Below are positions 44,522 through 52,580 of a stretch of 64,000 bases of DNA, one piece after another. Made by a program: the position numbers and the translations under genes. The notes under the pieces are model-generated. The model searched no databases. It saw only the letters and a list, made by a program, of their open reading frames with translations, and was not told the origin of the DNA. Source of the stretch: Streptomyces griseocarneus (GTDB lineage: Bacteria > Actinomycetota > Actinomycetes > Streptomycetales > Streptomycetaceae). Within the stretch, counting starts at the first letter, position 1, and each line of letters starts with the position of its first letter. The stretch is from positions 186,001 to 250,000 of the forward strand of contig NZ_BNBL01000001.1 of the NCBI RefSeq assembly GCF_014655595.1, written 5' to 3'.

Positions 44522-45349
44522 ATGAGTCCGTTCACCGGCTCCGCGTCCCGCACCGAGGAATGGCGCCACCTGCGCCTGACCCTGGACTCCGGCGTCGCCA
44601 CCGTCACCCTCGCCCGTCCCGACAAGCTCAACGCCCTCACCTTCGGCGCCTACGCCGACCTGCGCGACCTGCTGCCCGAACTGGCCCGCGACGGCTCCGT
44701 ACGGGCCCTCGTGCTCGGCGGCGAGGGGCGCGGCTTCTGCTCCGGCGGCGACGTCGACGACATCATCGGCGCCACCCTGGCCATGGACACCGGCCGGCTG
44801 CTGGACTTCAACCGCATGACCGGCCAGGTCGTCCGCGGCTTACGGGAGTGCCCCTTCCCCGTGATCGCCGCCGTCCACGGCGTCGCGGCGGGAGCCGGCG
44901 CCGTCCTCGCGCTGGCCGCCGACTTCCGCGTCGCCGACCCCACCGCGCGCTTCGCGTTCCTCTTCACCCGTGTCGGCCTCTCCGGCGGCGACATGGGCGC
45001 CGCCTACCTCCTGCCCCGCGTCGTCGGCCTCGGCCACGCCACCCGCCTGCTGATGCTCGGCGAGCCCGTGCGCGCCCCGGAGGCCGAACGCATCGGGCTC
45101 ATCAGTCAACTGACGGAGGAAGGCGGGGTACCCGCCGCCGCCCTCGCCCTCGCCCGCCGGCTCGCCGAGGGCCCGGCCCTGGCCCACGCCCAGACCAAGG
45201 CCCTGCTCACCGCCGAACTCGACATGCCGCTCGCGGCCTCCGTCGAACTCGACGCCGCCACCCAGGCCCTGCTCATGAACAGCGCCGACTACGCCGAGTT
45301 CCACGCGGCCTTCACCGAGAAGCGGCCCCCCAAGTGGCGGGGACGATGA
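44522..45349 (+). CDS. enoyl-CoA hydratase/isomerase family protein
   Basis: Crotonase-fold protein of 275 residues. The oxyanion segments are GGEGRGFCSGGDVDD and HGVAAGAGAVLALAADFRVAD; the usual second Glu near GRVGLSGGDMG is not obvious. It probably handles a CoA ester from ring oxidation in the aryl-CoA pathway encoded here. AAGGAGG precedes ATG 44522. One leucine (codon 107) is TTA at 44840-44842, so the operon may depend on bldA. Its stop overlaps the start of the fused monooxygenase gene (ATGA). Confidence 0.87.
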   Translation: MSPFTGSASRTEEWRHLRLTLDSGVATVTLARPDKLNALTFGAYADLRDLLPELARDGSVRALVLGGEGRGFCSGGDVDDIIGATLAMDTGRLLDFNRMTGQVVRGLRECPFPVIAAVHGVAAGAGAVLALAADFRVADPTARFAFLFTRVGLSGGDMGAAYLLPRVVGLGHATRLLMLGEPVRAPEAERIGLISQLTEEGGVPAAALALARRLAEGPALAHAQTKALLTAELDMPLAASVELDAATQALLMNSADYAEFHAAFTEKRPPKWRGR

Positions 45350-47613
45350 CCACCGCGCCGCCGGCGGTGGCCGGCCGGGTCGCCGTCATCGGCGGCGGCC
45401 CCGGCGGCCTCTACGCCGCCGCACTGCTCAAGCGCCACGAGCCCGGACGCGAGATCACCCTCTGGGAGCGCAACGCCCCCGACGACACCTTCGGCTTCGG
45501 CGTCGTCCTCTCCGACGAGACCCTCGGCGGCATCGAGAGCGCCGACCCGGAGGTCTTCGCCGCGCTGCGCCGCGAGCTCATCCGCTGGGACGACATCGAC
45601 GTCGTCCACCGCGGCACCACGCTGCGCTCCGGCGGCCACGGCTTCGCCGCCCTCGGCCGCCACCGGCTCCTGGAACTCCTCCACGAGCGCTGCCGCGACC
45701 TCGGCGTCCGGCTCCGCTTCCGCACCGAGGCGCCGCCCGCCGCCGAACTGGCCCGCACCCACGACCTCGTCATCGCCGCCGACGGCGTCCACAGCCGCAC
45801 CCGCGACACCCACCGCGACGCCTTCCGCCCCACCCTCACCACCCACCGCTGCCGCTACATATGGCTCGCCGCCGACCTCCCCCTCGACGCCTTCCGCTTC
45901 GAGATCGCCGAGACCGAGCACGGCGTCATGCAGCTGCACGCCTACCCCTTCGGGGCGGGCGCCTGCACCGTCATCGTCGAGATGCGCGAAGAGGTCTGGC
46001 AGCGCGCCGGCCTCGACCGCTGCGACGAGAAGGACGCCGCCGAGCGCTGCGGCGCGTACTTCCCCGGCTTCCTCGGCGGCCGCCCGCTGCGCTCCAACCA
46101 CTCGGCGTGGACCGCCTTCCGCACCGTCGTCAACGAGCGCTGGTACCACGGCAACACGGTGCTGATCGGCGACGCCGCGCACACCGCGCACTTCTCCATC
46201 GGCTCCGGCACCAAGCTCGCCGTCGAGGACGCCCTGGCCCTGGCCGTCGGCCTGCGCGACGCCCCCGCCCTCGGCGACGCCCTGCGGGCCTACGAGGAGC
46301 AGCGGCGCCCGGCGGTCGCCTCCACGCAGCGGGCCGCCCGGGCCAGCCTGGAGTGGTTCGAGAACCTCTCCGGCCACGTCGAACGGCCGCCGTACCGCTT
46401 CGCCTTCGACCTCCTGACCCGCAGCCGCCGCGTCACCCACGACAACCTCCGTCTGCGCGACGCGGAGTTCGTCGCCGCCGTCGAGGCAGAGGCAGGCATT
46501 CCGCCCGGCACGCCGCCGATGTTCACCCCCTTCCGGCTGCGCGGGCTGACCCTGCGCAACCGCGTCGTCGTCTCGCCGATGGACATGTACTCGGCCACCG
46601 ACGGCACCCCCGGCGACTTCCACCTCGTGCACCTCGGCGCCCGCGCCCTCGGCGGCGCCGGCCTGGTCATGACCGAGATGGTCTGCGTCAGCCCGTGGGG
46701 CCGGATCACACCCGGCTGCACGGGCCTGTACGCGCCGGAGCACGAGGAGGCCTGGCGCCGGATCACCGGCTTCGTGCACGAGCGGGCCCCGGGAACGGCC
46801 ATCGGCGTCCAGCTCGGCCACAGCGGCCGCAAGGGCTCCACCCGGCTCATGTGGGAGGGCATCGACCAGCCCCTGCCCGAGGGCAACTGGCCGCTGGTCG
46901 CCGCCTCCCCGCTGCCGTACCACCCCGGCGTCAGCCAGACGCCCCAGACCCTGACCGCCGCCGGGCTCGCAGCCGTCCGCGACGACTTCGTCCGCTCCGC
47001 CGAATCCGCCGACCGGGCCGGTTTCGATCTCCTGGAGCTGCACTGCGCGCACGGCTACCTGCTCTCCGGCTTCCTCTCGCCGCTCACCAACCACCGTGAC
47101 GACGCGTACGGCGGCACCCTGGCGGGACGCCTGCGCTACCCCCTCGAGGTCTTCGACGCCGTACGGGCCGTCTGGCCCGCCCACAAACCGATGACGGTGC
47201 GCATCTCCGCCACCGACTGGGCGGACGGCGGCACCAGCGCCGAGGACGCCGTCGCCGTCGCGCGCGCCTTCGCCGAGCACGGCGCCGACGCCATCGACGT
47301 GTCCACCGGCCAGGTCGTCCCCGACGAGCGGCCCGCCTTCGGGCGCTCGTACCAGGTGCCGTTCGCCGACCGGATCCGGCACGAGGCGTCGGTGCCGGTC
47401 ATCGCGGTCGGGGCCATCTCCTCGTGGGACGACGTCAACTCGCTGATCCTGGCCGGCCGCGCCGACCTGTGCGCGCTGGCGCGGCCGCACCTGTACGACC
47501 CGAACTGGACCCTGCACGCCGCCGCCGACCAGGGCTACACCGGCCCCGGCGCGCCGTGGCCCGCACCGTACCGCGCGGGCAGCCGCAAGCCGCCGACGGG
47601 GCGGAGCGCATGA
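45346..47613 (+). CDS. fused flavin monooxygenase / Old Yellow Enzyme (2-aminobenzoyl-CoA monooxygenase/reductase type)
   Basis: Two-domain flavoenzyme of 755 residues. Residues 1-380 are an FAD monooxygenase (IGGGPGGLYAALL-like start, GDAAHTAHFSIGSGTKLA). Residues about 390-750 are an FMN-binding Old Yellow Enzyme barrel (FTPFRLRGLTLRNRVVVSPMDMY, LGHSGRKGS, AHGYLLSGFLSPLTNHRDD). This fusion is known from 2-aminobenzoyl-CoA monooxygenase/reductase, which hydroxylates and partly reduces the ring; databases often call Streptomyces homologues salicylyl-CoA 5-hydroxylase/oxidoreductase. RidA and PaaX in the same cluster favour an amino-substituted substrate. Confidence 0.9.
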   Translation: MTTAPPAVAGRVAVIGGGPGGLYAAALLKRHEPGREITLWERNAPDDTFGFGVVLSDETLGGIESADPEVFAALRRELIRWDDIDVVHRGTTLRSGGHGFAALGRHRLLELLHERCRDLGVRLRFRTEAPPAAELARTHDLVIAADGVHSRTRDTHRDAFRPTLTTHRCRYIWLAADLPLDAFRFEIAETEHGVMQLHAYPFGAGACTVIVEMREEVWQRAGLDRCDEKDAAERCGAYFPGFLGGRPLRSNHSAWTAFRTVVNERWYHGNTVLIGDAAHTAHFSIGSGTKLAVEDALALAVGLRDAPALGDALRAYEEQRRPAVASTQRAARASLEWFENLSGHVERPPYRFAFDLLTRSRRVTHDNLRLRDAEFVAAVEAEAGIPPGTPPMFTPFRLRGLTLRNRVVVSPMDMYSATDGTPGDFHLVHLGARALGGAGLVMTEMVCVSPWGRITPGCTGLYAPEHEEAWRRITGFVHERAPGTAIGVQLGHSGRKGSTRLMWEGIDQPLPEGNWPLVAASPLPYHPGVSQTPQTLTAAGLAAVRDDFVRSAESADRAGFDLLELHCAHGYLLSGFLSPLTNHRDDAYGGTLAGRLRYPLEVFDAVRAVWPAHKPMTVRISATDWADGGTSAEDAVAVARAFAEHGADAIDVSTGQVVPDERPAFGRSYQVPFADRIRHEASVPVIAVGAISSWDDVNSLILAGRADLCALARPHLYDPNWTLHAAADQGYTGPGAPWPAPYRAGSRKPPTGRSA

Positions 47614-47626
47614 CGCGACCCACTCC

Positions 47627-48466
47627 CTACGCCAGCACCGGCCGTACGAACTGCTCCCCGGCGTCGCGCAGCCGCGCGTGCAGGGCCGCGAAGACCCGGG
47701 CCGCCCGGCCGCCCGGCCACTCCTCGGGCAGCAGGGCCGCCGGCAGGCCGGGATCGGCGTACGGCAGCCGCCGCCAGGAGTCCAGGGCGAGGAGGTAGTC
47801 GCGGTAGGCGGCCTCCGGCGGGACCGGCCGACGACGCGACCAGCGGTGCAGCACGGGCTCGTGGGTGTCGAGGAACGCCTGGTGCTGCCGGGCCAGCGCC
47901 TCGAGGTCCCACCACCGGGCCACGGCCTCGGCGGTGGGGTCGAAGCCCAGGTGGCTGCCCTTGAACAGGTCGACGTAGGAGGCCAGCCCCAGCCGCTCGA
48001 GGGTGTGCCGCGTCTCCTCGTGCACGTGCGCCGGGGCGATCCACACGCCGGGCGCGGCCGTGCCGAAGCCCAGCCGGGCCAGCCGGGAGCGCAGCAGGTG
48101 CCGCTTGTGCCGCTCCTGTTCGGGGACCGAGAAGACGGCCAGCAGCCAGCCCTGGCCGGGCCGCGCCGAGGAGCGGCCGTAGATGCGCCGGTCGCCGTCG
48201 TCGAGGAGCTGCCGCGCGGCGTCCGACAGCCCGTAGCCCGCCGCGCCGTCCGCCGTGCGGCCGGCGACGAGCAGCCCGCGCCGCTTGAGCCGGGAGACGG
48301 CCGACCGCACCGACGGCGAGTCCACGCCCACCGCGCCCAGCAGCCGGATCAGGGCCGCGATCGGCACCGGGCCGGCGGGGGAGTCGGCGCCACCGCGTCC
48401 GTACGCGCCGTAGAAGGTGACGATGAGGGACCGGGGGGTGTGGAGCGGTTGCTGGTGGTCAGTCAC
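47627..48466 (-). CDS. PaaX-family transcriptional repressor
   Basis: 279-residue GntR-like winged-helix regulator. The N-terminal part PRSLIVTFYGAYGRGG...VGVDSPSVRSAVSRLKRRGLLVAGR is the PaaX DNA-binding module, followed by the central and C-terminal PaaX domains (GWLLAVFSVPEQERHKRHLLRSRLARLGFG). PaaX proteins respond to aryl-CoA thioesters. GTG 48466 overlaps the 3' end of the ligase gene by eight bases, so it is made from the same transcript. It is a good candidate for the shared operator at 44447 and 50189, though the TetR gene at 51.9 kb is an alternative. Confidence 0.9.
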   Translation of the reverse strand: MTDHQQPLHTPRSLIVTFYGAYGRGGADSPAGPVPIAALIRLLGAVGVDSPSVRSAVSRLKRRGLLVAGRTADGAAGYGLSDAARQLLDDGDRRIYGRSSARPGQGWLLAVFSVPEQERHKRHLLRSRLARLGFGTAAPGVWIAPAHVHEETRHTLERLGLASYVDLFKGSHLGFDPTAEAVARWWDLEALARQHQAFLDTHEPVLHRWSRRRPVPPEAAYRDYLLALDSWRRLPYADPGLPAALLPEEWPGGRAARVFAALHARLRDAGEQFVRPVLA

Positions 48467-50099
48467 GGGGAAACTGTAAAGCGCCCGTGCGCAGCCGGAA
48501 TCGCTGCAATTTGCCGGTGGGCGTGCGCGGGAGGGCGTCGAGGAACTCGATCTCGCGAGGGCACTTGTACGGAACGATCTCCTTTTTGGTGAACTCCCGT
48601 AGCTCCGCGACCGTTTCCGGGGTACGGGGCACGCCCGGCCGCAGCACGACGTGGGCGACGACGATCTCGCCGCGCCGCTCGTCGGGGCGCCCGGTGACGG
48701 CCGCTTCGAGGACGTCGGGGTGGCGCAGCAGGGCCTCCTCGACCTCGGGTCCGGCGATGTTGTAGCCGGCCGAGATGATCATGTCGTCGGCGCGGGCCAC
48801 GTAGCGGAAGTAGCCGTCCGGTTCGCGGACGTAGGTGTCGCCCGTGATGTTCCAGCCGCCGCGCACGTACTGGCTCTGGCGCTCGTCCGCCAGGTAGCGG
48901 CAGCCGGTGGGGCCGCGCACGGCCAGCAGCCCGGGCTCGCCGTCGGGCACGGGACGGCCGGCCGGGTCCACGACGCGGGCCTCGTAGCCGGGGACCGGCA
49001 GCCCGGTGGTGCCCGGGCGTATGAGGTCGTCGGCGGCGGAGATGAAGATGTGCAGCATCTCGGTGGCGCCGATGCCGTTGATGACGCGCAGCCCGGTGGC
49101 GCGGTGCCAGTCGTGCCAGAGGGCGGCGGGCAGGTGCTCGCCGGCCGAGACGCATCTGCGCAGCGAGGAGACGTCGTACGCGCCGAGCCGGCCGAGCATC
49201 GCGCGGTAGGCGGTGGGGGCGGTGAACAGGACGGAGACGCGGTGGCGTTGGACGTCGGCGAGCAGCCGCTCGGGGCCGCCCCAGTCGGCGAGCAGGGTCT
49301 GGGCGCCCGCGCGGAGCGGGAAGACGACGAGGCCGCCGAGGCCGAAGGTGAAGCCGAGCGGCGGGCTGCCCGCGAAGACGTCGTCGGGGGTTGGCCGCAG
49401 GACGTGGGCGGAGAAGGTGTCGGCGATGGCGAGGACGTCGCGGTGGAAGTGGACGCAGCCCTTGGGACGGCCGGTGGTGCCGGAGGTGAAGGCGATGAGC
49501 GCGACGTCGTCGGCGGAAGTGTCGCACGCCACATAGGATGTGGGTTTATTTGCCGCGAGCCGCAGAAGGTCGCCGGGCGCCTCCCCGCCGAACAGCGCAA
49601 TCCGTAAGTGTGGCACCTCCGCGTTGATCAGGTCGTCGGCCGATCGGGTGTCGCACAGGGCGTGGCTGACGCGCGCGATCCGGCAGACGGTCGCCAGCTC
49701 GTGGGCGCGCTGGGCCGCCAGTACGGTCACGGCCACCGCTCCCGCCTTCATCACCGCGAGCCAGCAGGCGGCGAGCCAGGGCGTGGTGGGGCCGCGCAGC
49801 AGCACGCGGTGGCCGGGGAGCACCCCCAGGTCGTCGGTGAGGGCGTGGGCGATCCGGTCGGCGTGTGCCGAGAGTTCGCCGTAGGACCAGACGAGCCCCG
49901 AGGCGTCCCGCACCGCCGGCCGGTCCGGCCCCAGCCGCGCCACCGTCGCGTCCAGGAGCTCCGCACCGCAGTTGAGGCGGTCCGGATAGGACAGCGCGCC
50001 GGGTCCGGCGAGGTCGAAGCGGAGCTCCGGCCACTGCCCCGGAGGCGGGAGATGGTCGCGCGCAAACGTGTCGGCATGGGCCGACGGGTTGAGCTCCAT
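48459..50099 (-). CDS. aryl-CoA ligase (2-aminobenzoate/benzoate-CoA ligase family)
   Basis: ANL-superfamily acid-CoA ligase of 546 residues. Motifs: FTSGTTGRPKGCVHFHRD (P-loop), INGIGATEMLHIF, ITGDTYVREPDGYFRYVARADDMI, and the C-terminal catalytic Lys in PRTPTGKLQRFRL. The GATEMLHIFIS pattern is that of benzoate- and aminobenzoate-CoA ligases. ATG 50099 (MELNPSAHADTF) is taken as the start. One leucine (codon 165) is TTA at 49605-49607 on the complement. It starts the pathway by making the CoA ester used by the fused flavoenzyme, and is co-transcribed with paaX. Confidence 0.9.
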   Translation of the reverse strand: MELNPSAHADTFARDHLPPPGQWPELRFDLAGPGALSYPDRLNCGAELLDATVARLGPDRPAVRDASGLVWSYGELSAHADRIAHALTDDLGVLPGHRVLLRGPTTPWLAACWLAVMKAGAVAVTVLAAQRAHELATVCRIARVSHALCDTRSADDLINAEVPHLRIALFGGEAPGDLLRLAANKPTSYVACDTSADDVALIAFTSGTTGRPKGCVHFHRDVLAIADTFSAHVLRPTPDDVFAGSPPLGFTFGLGGLVVFPLRAGAQTLLADWGGPERLLADVQRHRVSVLFTAPTAYRAMLGRLGAYDVSSLRRCVSAGEHLPAALWHDWHRATGLRVINGIGATEMLHIFISAADDLIRPGTTGLPVPGYEARVVDPAGRPVPDGEPGLLAVRGPTGCRYLADERQSQYVRGGWNITGDTYVREPDGYFRYVARADDMIISAGYNIAGPEVEEALLRHPDVLEAAVTGRPDERRGEIVVAHVVLRPGVPRTPETVAELREFTKKEIVPYKCPREIEFLDALPRTPTGKLQRFRLRTGALQFPRD

Positions 50100-50188
50100 C
50101 GCGGATGCGCCCCCTCGCGCCGAGAAGAAGAAGGAGGTGAACGGGGGTCTTGCCAGCGACACGGATCCACTGTCAGCGTAGCGAGTTG

Positions 50189-50217
50189 GTGACGGCAGTC
50201 AACAGAGCGCGATAACT
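50189..50217 (+). promoter_or_regulatory. promoter/operator of the acyl-CoA dehydrogenase operon (copy 2)
   Basis: GTGAC-GGCA-GTCAA (50189-50202) then 8 bases then GATAACT (50211-50217): the same layout and spacing as at 44447-44475, with one mismatch in the right arm. It lies in the divergent gap between the ligase and dehydrogenase genes. Confidence 0.7.
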
Positions 50218-50269
50218 CCCGCACCTGGCACAGCGGGTGCAGCAGGATGCAAGGGAAAGGGTGGACCCG

Positions 50270-51448
50270 GTGACCACACCGTTCACACTGGACAGGGAGC
50301 AGCGCGCGTGGTGCGCCGAGCTGCGCGCGCTCGCCGCCGAGAAGTTGCGCCCCCTGGCCGACGAAGGCGCCCCCGGCGGGACCGGCAGCGTCAATCGTCC
50401 GCTCGTCGCCGCGCTCGGCGAACTCGGGCTGCTGGCCCGCGTGGTGCCCGCCACCGGCCCGGTCAGCGCCATGGACCTGTGCCTGCTGCGCGAGTCGCTC
50501 GCCCAGGAGTGCACCGAGGCCGAGACCGCCCTCGCCCTCCAGGGCCTCGGCGCCCACCCCCTCCTGCGGTGGGGCACGGCCGGGCAGCGAGCGCGCTGGC
50601 TGCCCGACGTCGCGGCCGGCCGGATCGTCACCGCCTTCGCGCTCAGTGAGCCGGAGGCCGGCTCCGACGCGGCGTCCCTGCGCCTGCGCGCGGATCCGGC
50701 CCCCGCTCCCGGCCCCGGCGGCGGCCCTGGCCCCGGCTCAGGCCCGGGCTCCGGCTGGCGGCTCACCGGCGAGAAGTGCTGGATCTCCAACGCCCCCGAG
50801 GCCGACCTCTACACCGTCTTCGCCCGCACCGGCCCCGCCCCCGGCGCGTCCGGCATCACCGCCTTCCTGGTCCCCGGCGACCGGCCCGGCCTCACCGGCA
50901 GCCCCCTCGAGATGCTCAGCCCCCACCCCGTCGGCACCCTCACCTTCGACGGCGTCCCGGTCGGACCGGACGACGTCATCGGAGAGGTCGGCGGCGGCTT
51001 CACCGTCGCCATGCGCACCCTCGACCTCTTCCGCCCCAGCGTCGGCGCCTTCGCCGTCGGCATGGCCCGCGCCGCCCTGCGCGCCGCCGTGGCCCACGCG
51101 GGCGAACGCCACGCCTTCGGCGGCCCGTTGAAGGACCTCCAGGCCGTCTCCCACCAGCTCGCCGAGATGGCCACCCGCACCGAGGCCGCCGCCCTGCTCG
51201 TCCTCGCGGCGGCCGCCTCCTACGACGCGGGCGAGCCGGGCATCGCCCGGCGCTCCGCCATGGCCAAGCTCTTCGCCACCGAGACCGCGCAGTACGTCGT
51301 CGACGCCGCCGTCCAGATCCACGGCGCCCGCGCCCTGCGCCGCGGCCACCTCCTGGAACACCTCTACCGCGAGGTCCGCGCCCCGCGCGTCTACGAGGGC
51401 GCCACCGAGGTCCAGCGCGCCATCATCGCCAAGGAGCTCTACCGATGA
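50270..51448 (+). CDS. acyl-CoA dehydrogenase
   Basis: FAD-dependent acyl-CoA dehydrogenase of about 392 residues. Characteristic segments: AFALSEPEAGSDAASL, GEKCWISNAPEADLYTVF, ERHAFGGPLKDLQAVSHQLAEM, and the C-terminal IHGARALRRGHLLEHLYREVRAPRVYEGATEVQRAIIAKELYR. Glu in YEGATE aligns with the usual catalytic region. A Gly/Pro-rich insert of about 20 residues precedes the GWRLTGEK strand. GTG 50270 or 50261 could be the start; both follow AAGGGAAAGG. The stop overlaps ridA (ATGA). It probably dehydrogenates an alicyclic CoA ester produced by the fused flavoenzyme. Confidence 0.9.
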   Translation: MTTPFTLDREQRAWCAELRALAAEKLRPLADEGAPGGTGSVNRPLVAALGELGLLARVVPATGPVSAMDLCLLRESLAQECTEAETALALQGLGAHPLLRWGTAGQRARWLPDVAAGRIVTAFALSEPEAGSDAASLRLRADPAPAPGPGGGPGPGSGPGSGWRLTGEKCWISNAPEADLYTVFARTGPAPGASGITAFLVPGDRPGLTGSPLEMLSPHPVGTLTFDGVPVGPDDVIGEVGGGFTVAMRTLDLFRPSVGAFAVGMARAALRAAVAHAGERHAFGGPLKDLQAVSHQLAEMATRTEAAALLVLAAAASYDAGEPGIARRSAMAKLFATETAQYVVDAAVQIHGARALRRGHLLEHLYREVRAPRVYEGATEVQRAIIAKELYR

Positions 51449-51843
51449 CCCTGCACCGACTCAACCCGGCCGCCCTCTCCCCGCCCACCGGCTTCAGCCA
51501 CGCCGTCACCGCCACCGGCACCCGCCTGGTCTTCCTGGCCGGCCAGACCGCCCTCGACACGGACGGCAAGATCGTCCCCGGCGGCCTTCCGGAACAGTTC
51601 GAGAAGGCCCTGGCCAACCTCCTGGCCGCCCTGCGCGCCGCCGGAGGCGGGCCGGCGGACCTGGCCCGGGTCACCGTCTACGCCACGGACGTCGGCGCGT
51701 ACCGCTCCCACGCCCGGGAACTCGGCGCCGTCTGGCGCCGGCTGGCCGGGCGCGACTACCCCGCCATGGCGGTCATCGGCACGACCCGGCTCTGGGACGA
51801 ACAGGCGCTGGTGGAGCTGGACGGGGTGGCCGTGCTGCCGTGA
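51445..51843 (+). CDS. RidA family enamine/imine deaminase
   Basis: 132-residue RidA/YjgF-fold protein. Typical features are the N-terminal GFSHAVTATGTRLVFLAGQTALD strand pair, QFEKALANLLAALRAAGG, and the C-terminal YPAMAVIGTTRLWDEQALVELDGVAV, where the family usually has the substrate-binding Arg (TTRL) and Glu (ALVELD). RidA proteins hydrolyse reactive enamines to ketone plus ammonia. In a 2-aminobenzoyl-CoA pathway the ring amine becomes an enamine after dearomatisation, so this gene fits directly. Overlaps the dehydrogenase before it and the TetR frame after it. Confidence 0.85.
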   Translation: MTLHRLNPAALSPPTGFSHAVTATGTRLVFLAGQTALDTDGKIVPGGLPEQFEKALANLLAALRAAGGGPADLARVTVYATDVGAYRSHARELGAVWRRLAGRDYPAMAVIGTTRLWDEQALVELDGVAVLP

Positions 51844-51914
51844 CCGGGCGCGCGGGGTACGGTGTGACGCCGGTCGATGGTCGCCGTGCGAGAGTGGAGA
51901 AGGTGGGCGTTTCG

Positions 51915-52538
51915 ATGGCGTCTCGTCGGAGTGCCGACCCCGGCGGCCTGACCTTCACCGAGCGCGCCCGGCGGCAGCAGATCGTCGAGTGCACGATCGA
52001 CCTGATCTCGAGCCGCGGCTATCCCGGCACCTCGCTCTCGGCGATCGCCGAGGAGGCGGGCATCTCCAAGGCCGCGATCCTCTACCACTTCTCCTCGAAG
52101 GACAACCTCACGCGGGCCACGCTGGAGCACGTGCTCGAGCGCTTCCTCGCCCATGTGACGGAGCGGGTGGAGCGGGAGACGGACCCGGCCGCCGCCGTCG
52201 TCGCGTACGTCCGCGCGATGATCTCCTACCAGCACGCCAACCGCCGGCACGTCCGCGTGATCACCGAGATGCTGCTCGACGACAAGGGCGGCACGCGGCT
52301 CAAGACGCCGGGCTCCCACGACACGTACGACCGCTGGCAGGGCCTGTCCCGCCTGCTGGCCGCGGGCCAGGAGGCGGGCGCCTTCCGCGCGTTCGACCCG
52401 CGGACCACGGCCCTGGCCGTCGGCGGGGCCATCGACAACGTGATCTCCTACTGGCTCGTCCACCCGGAGTTCGACCTCGACGCCGCGGCCGACGAGCTGG
52501 TGACCTTCACCATGAACGCGATCGGGCACCGGGACTGA
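51915..52538 (+). CDS. TetR-family transcriptional regulator
   Basis: TetR repressor of about 207 residues. The DNA-binding domain is RRQQIVECTIDLISSRGYPGTSLSAIAEEAGISKAAILYHFSSKDNL, with C-terminal helices typical of the family. ATG 51915 (MASRRSAD) is chosen, but GTG 51840 overlapping the ridA stop (GTGA) or GTG 51903 are also in frame. It ends the dehydrogenase-ridA operon, so it may control it. It also lies tail to tail with the flavin monooxygenase gene at 52581-53804, whose promoter has TetR-type palindromes. Confidence 0.85.
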   Translation: MASRRSADPGGLTFTERARRQQIVECTIDLISSRGYPGTSLSAIAEEAGISKAAILYHFSSKDNLTRATLEHVLERFLAHVTERVERETDPAAAVVAYVRAMISYQHANRRHVRVITEMLLDDKGGTRLKTPGSHDTYDRWQGLSRLLAAGQEAGAFRAFDPRTTALAVGGAIDNVISYWLVHPEFDLDAAADELVTFTMNAIGHRD

Positions 52539-52580
52539 GCCCCGTCCGGCCCTGTTACCGGCTTCGGCCCCCGCTCCCGC

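Noticed and set aside
45346..47613. Firm call as salicylyl-CoA 5-hydroxylase
   Set aside because: Kept only as an alternative: the fused Old Yellow Enzyme domain and the ridA gene fit an aminobenzoyl-CoA substrate better.
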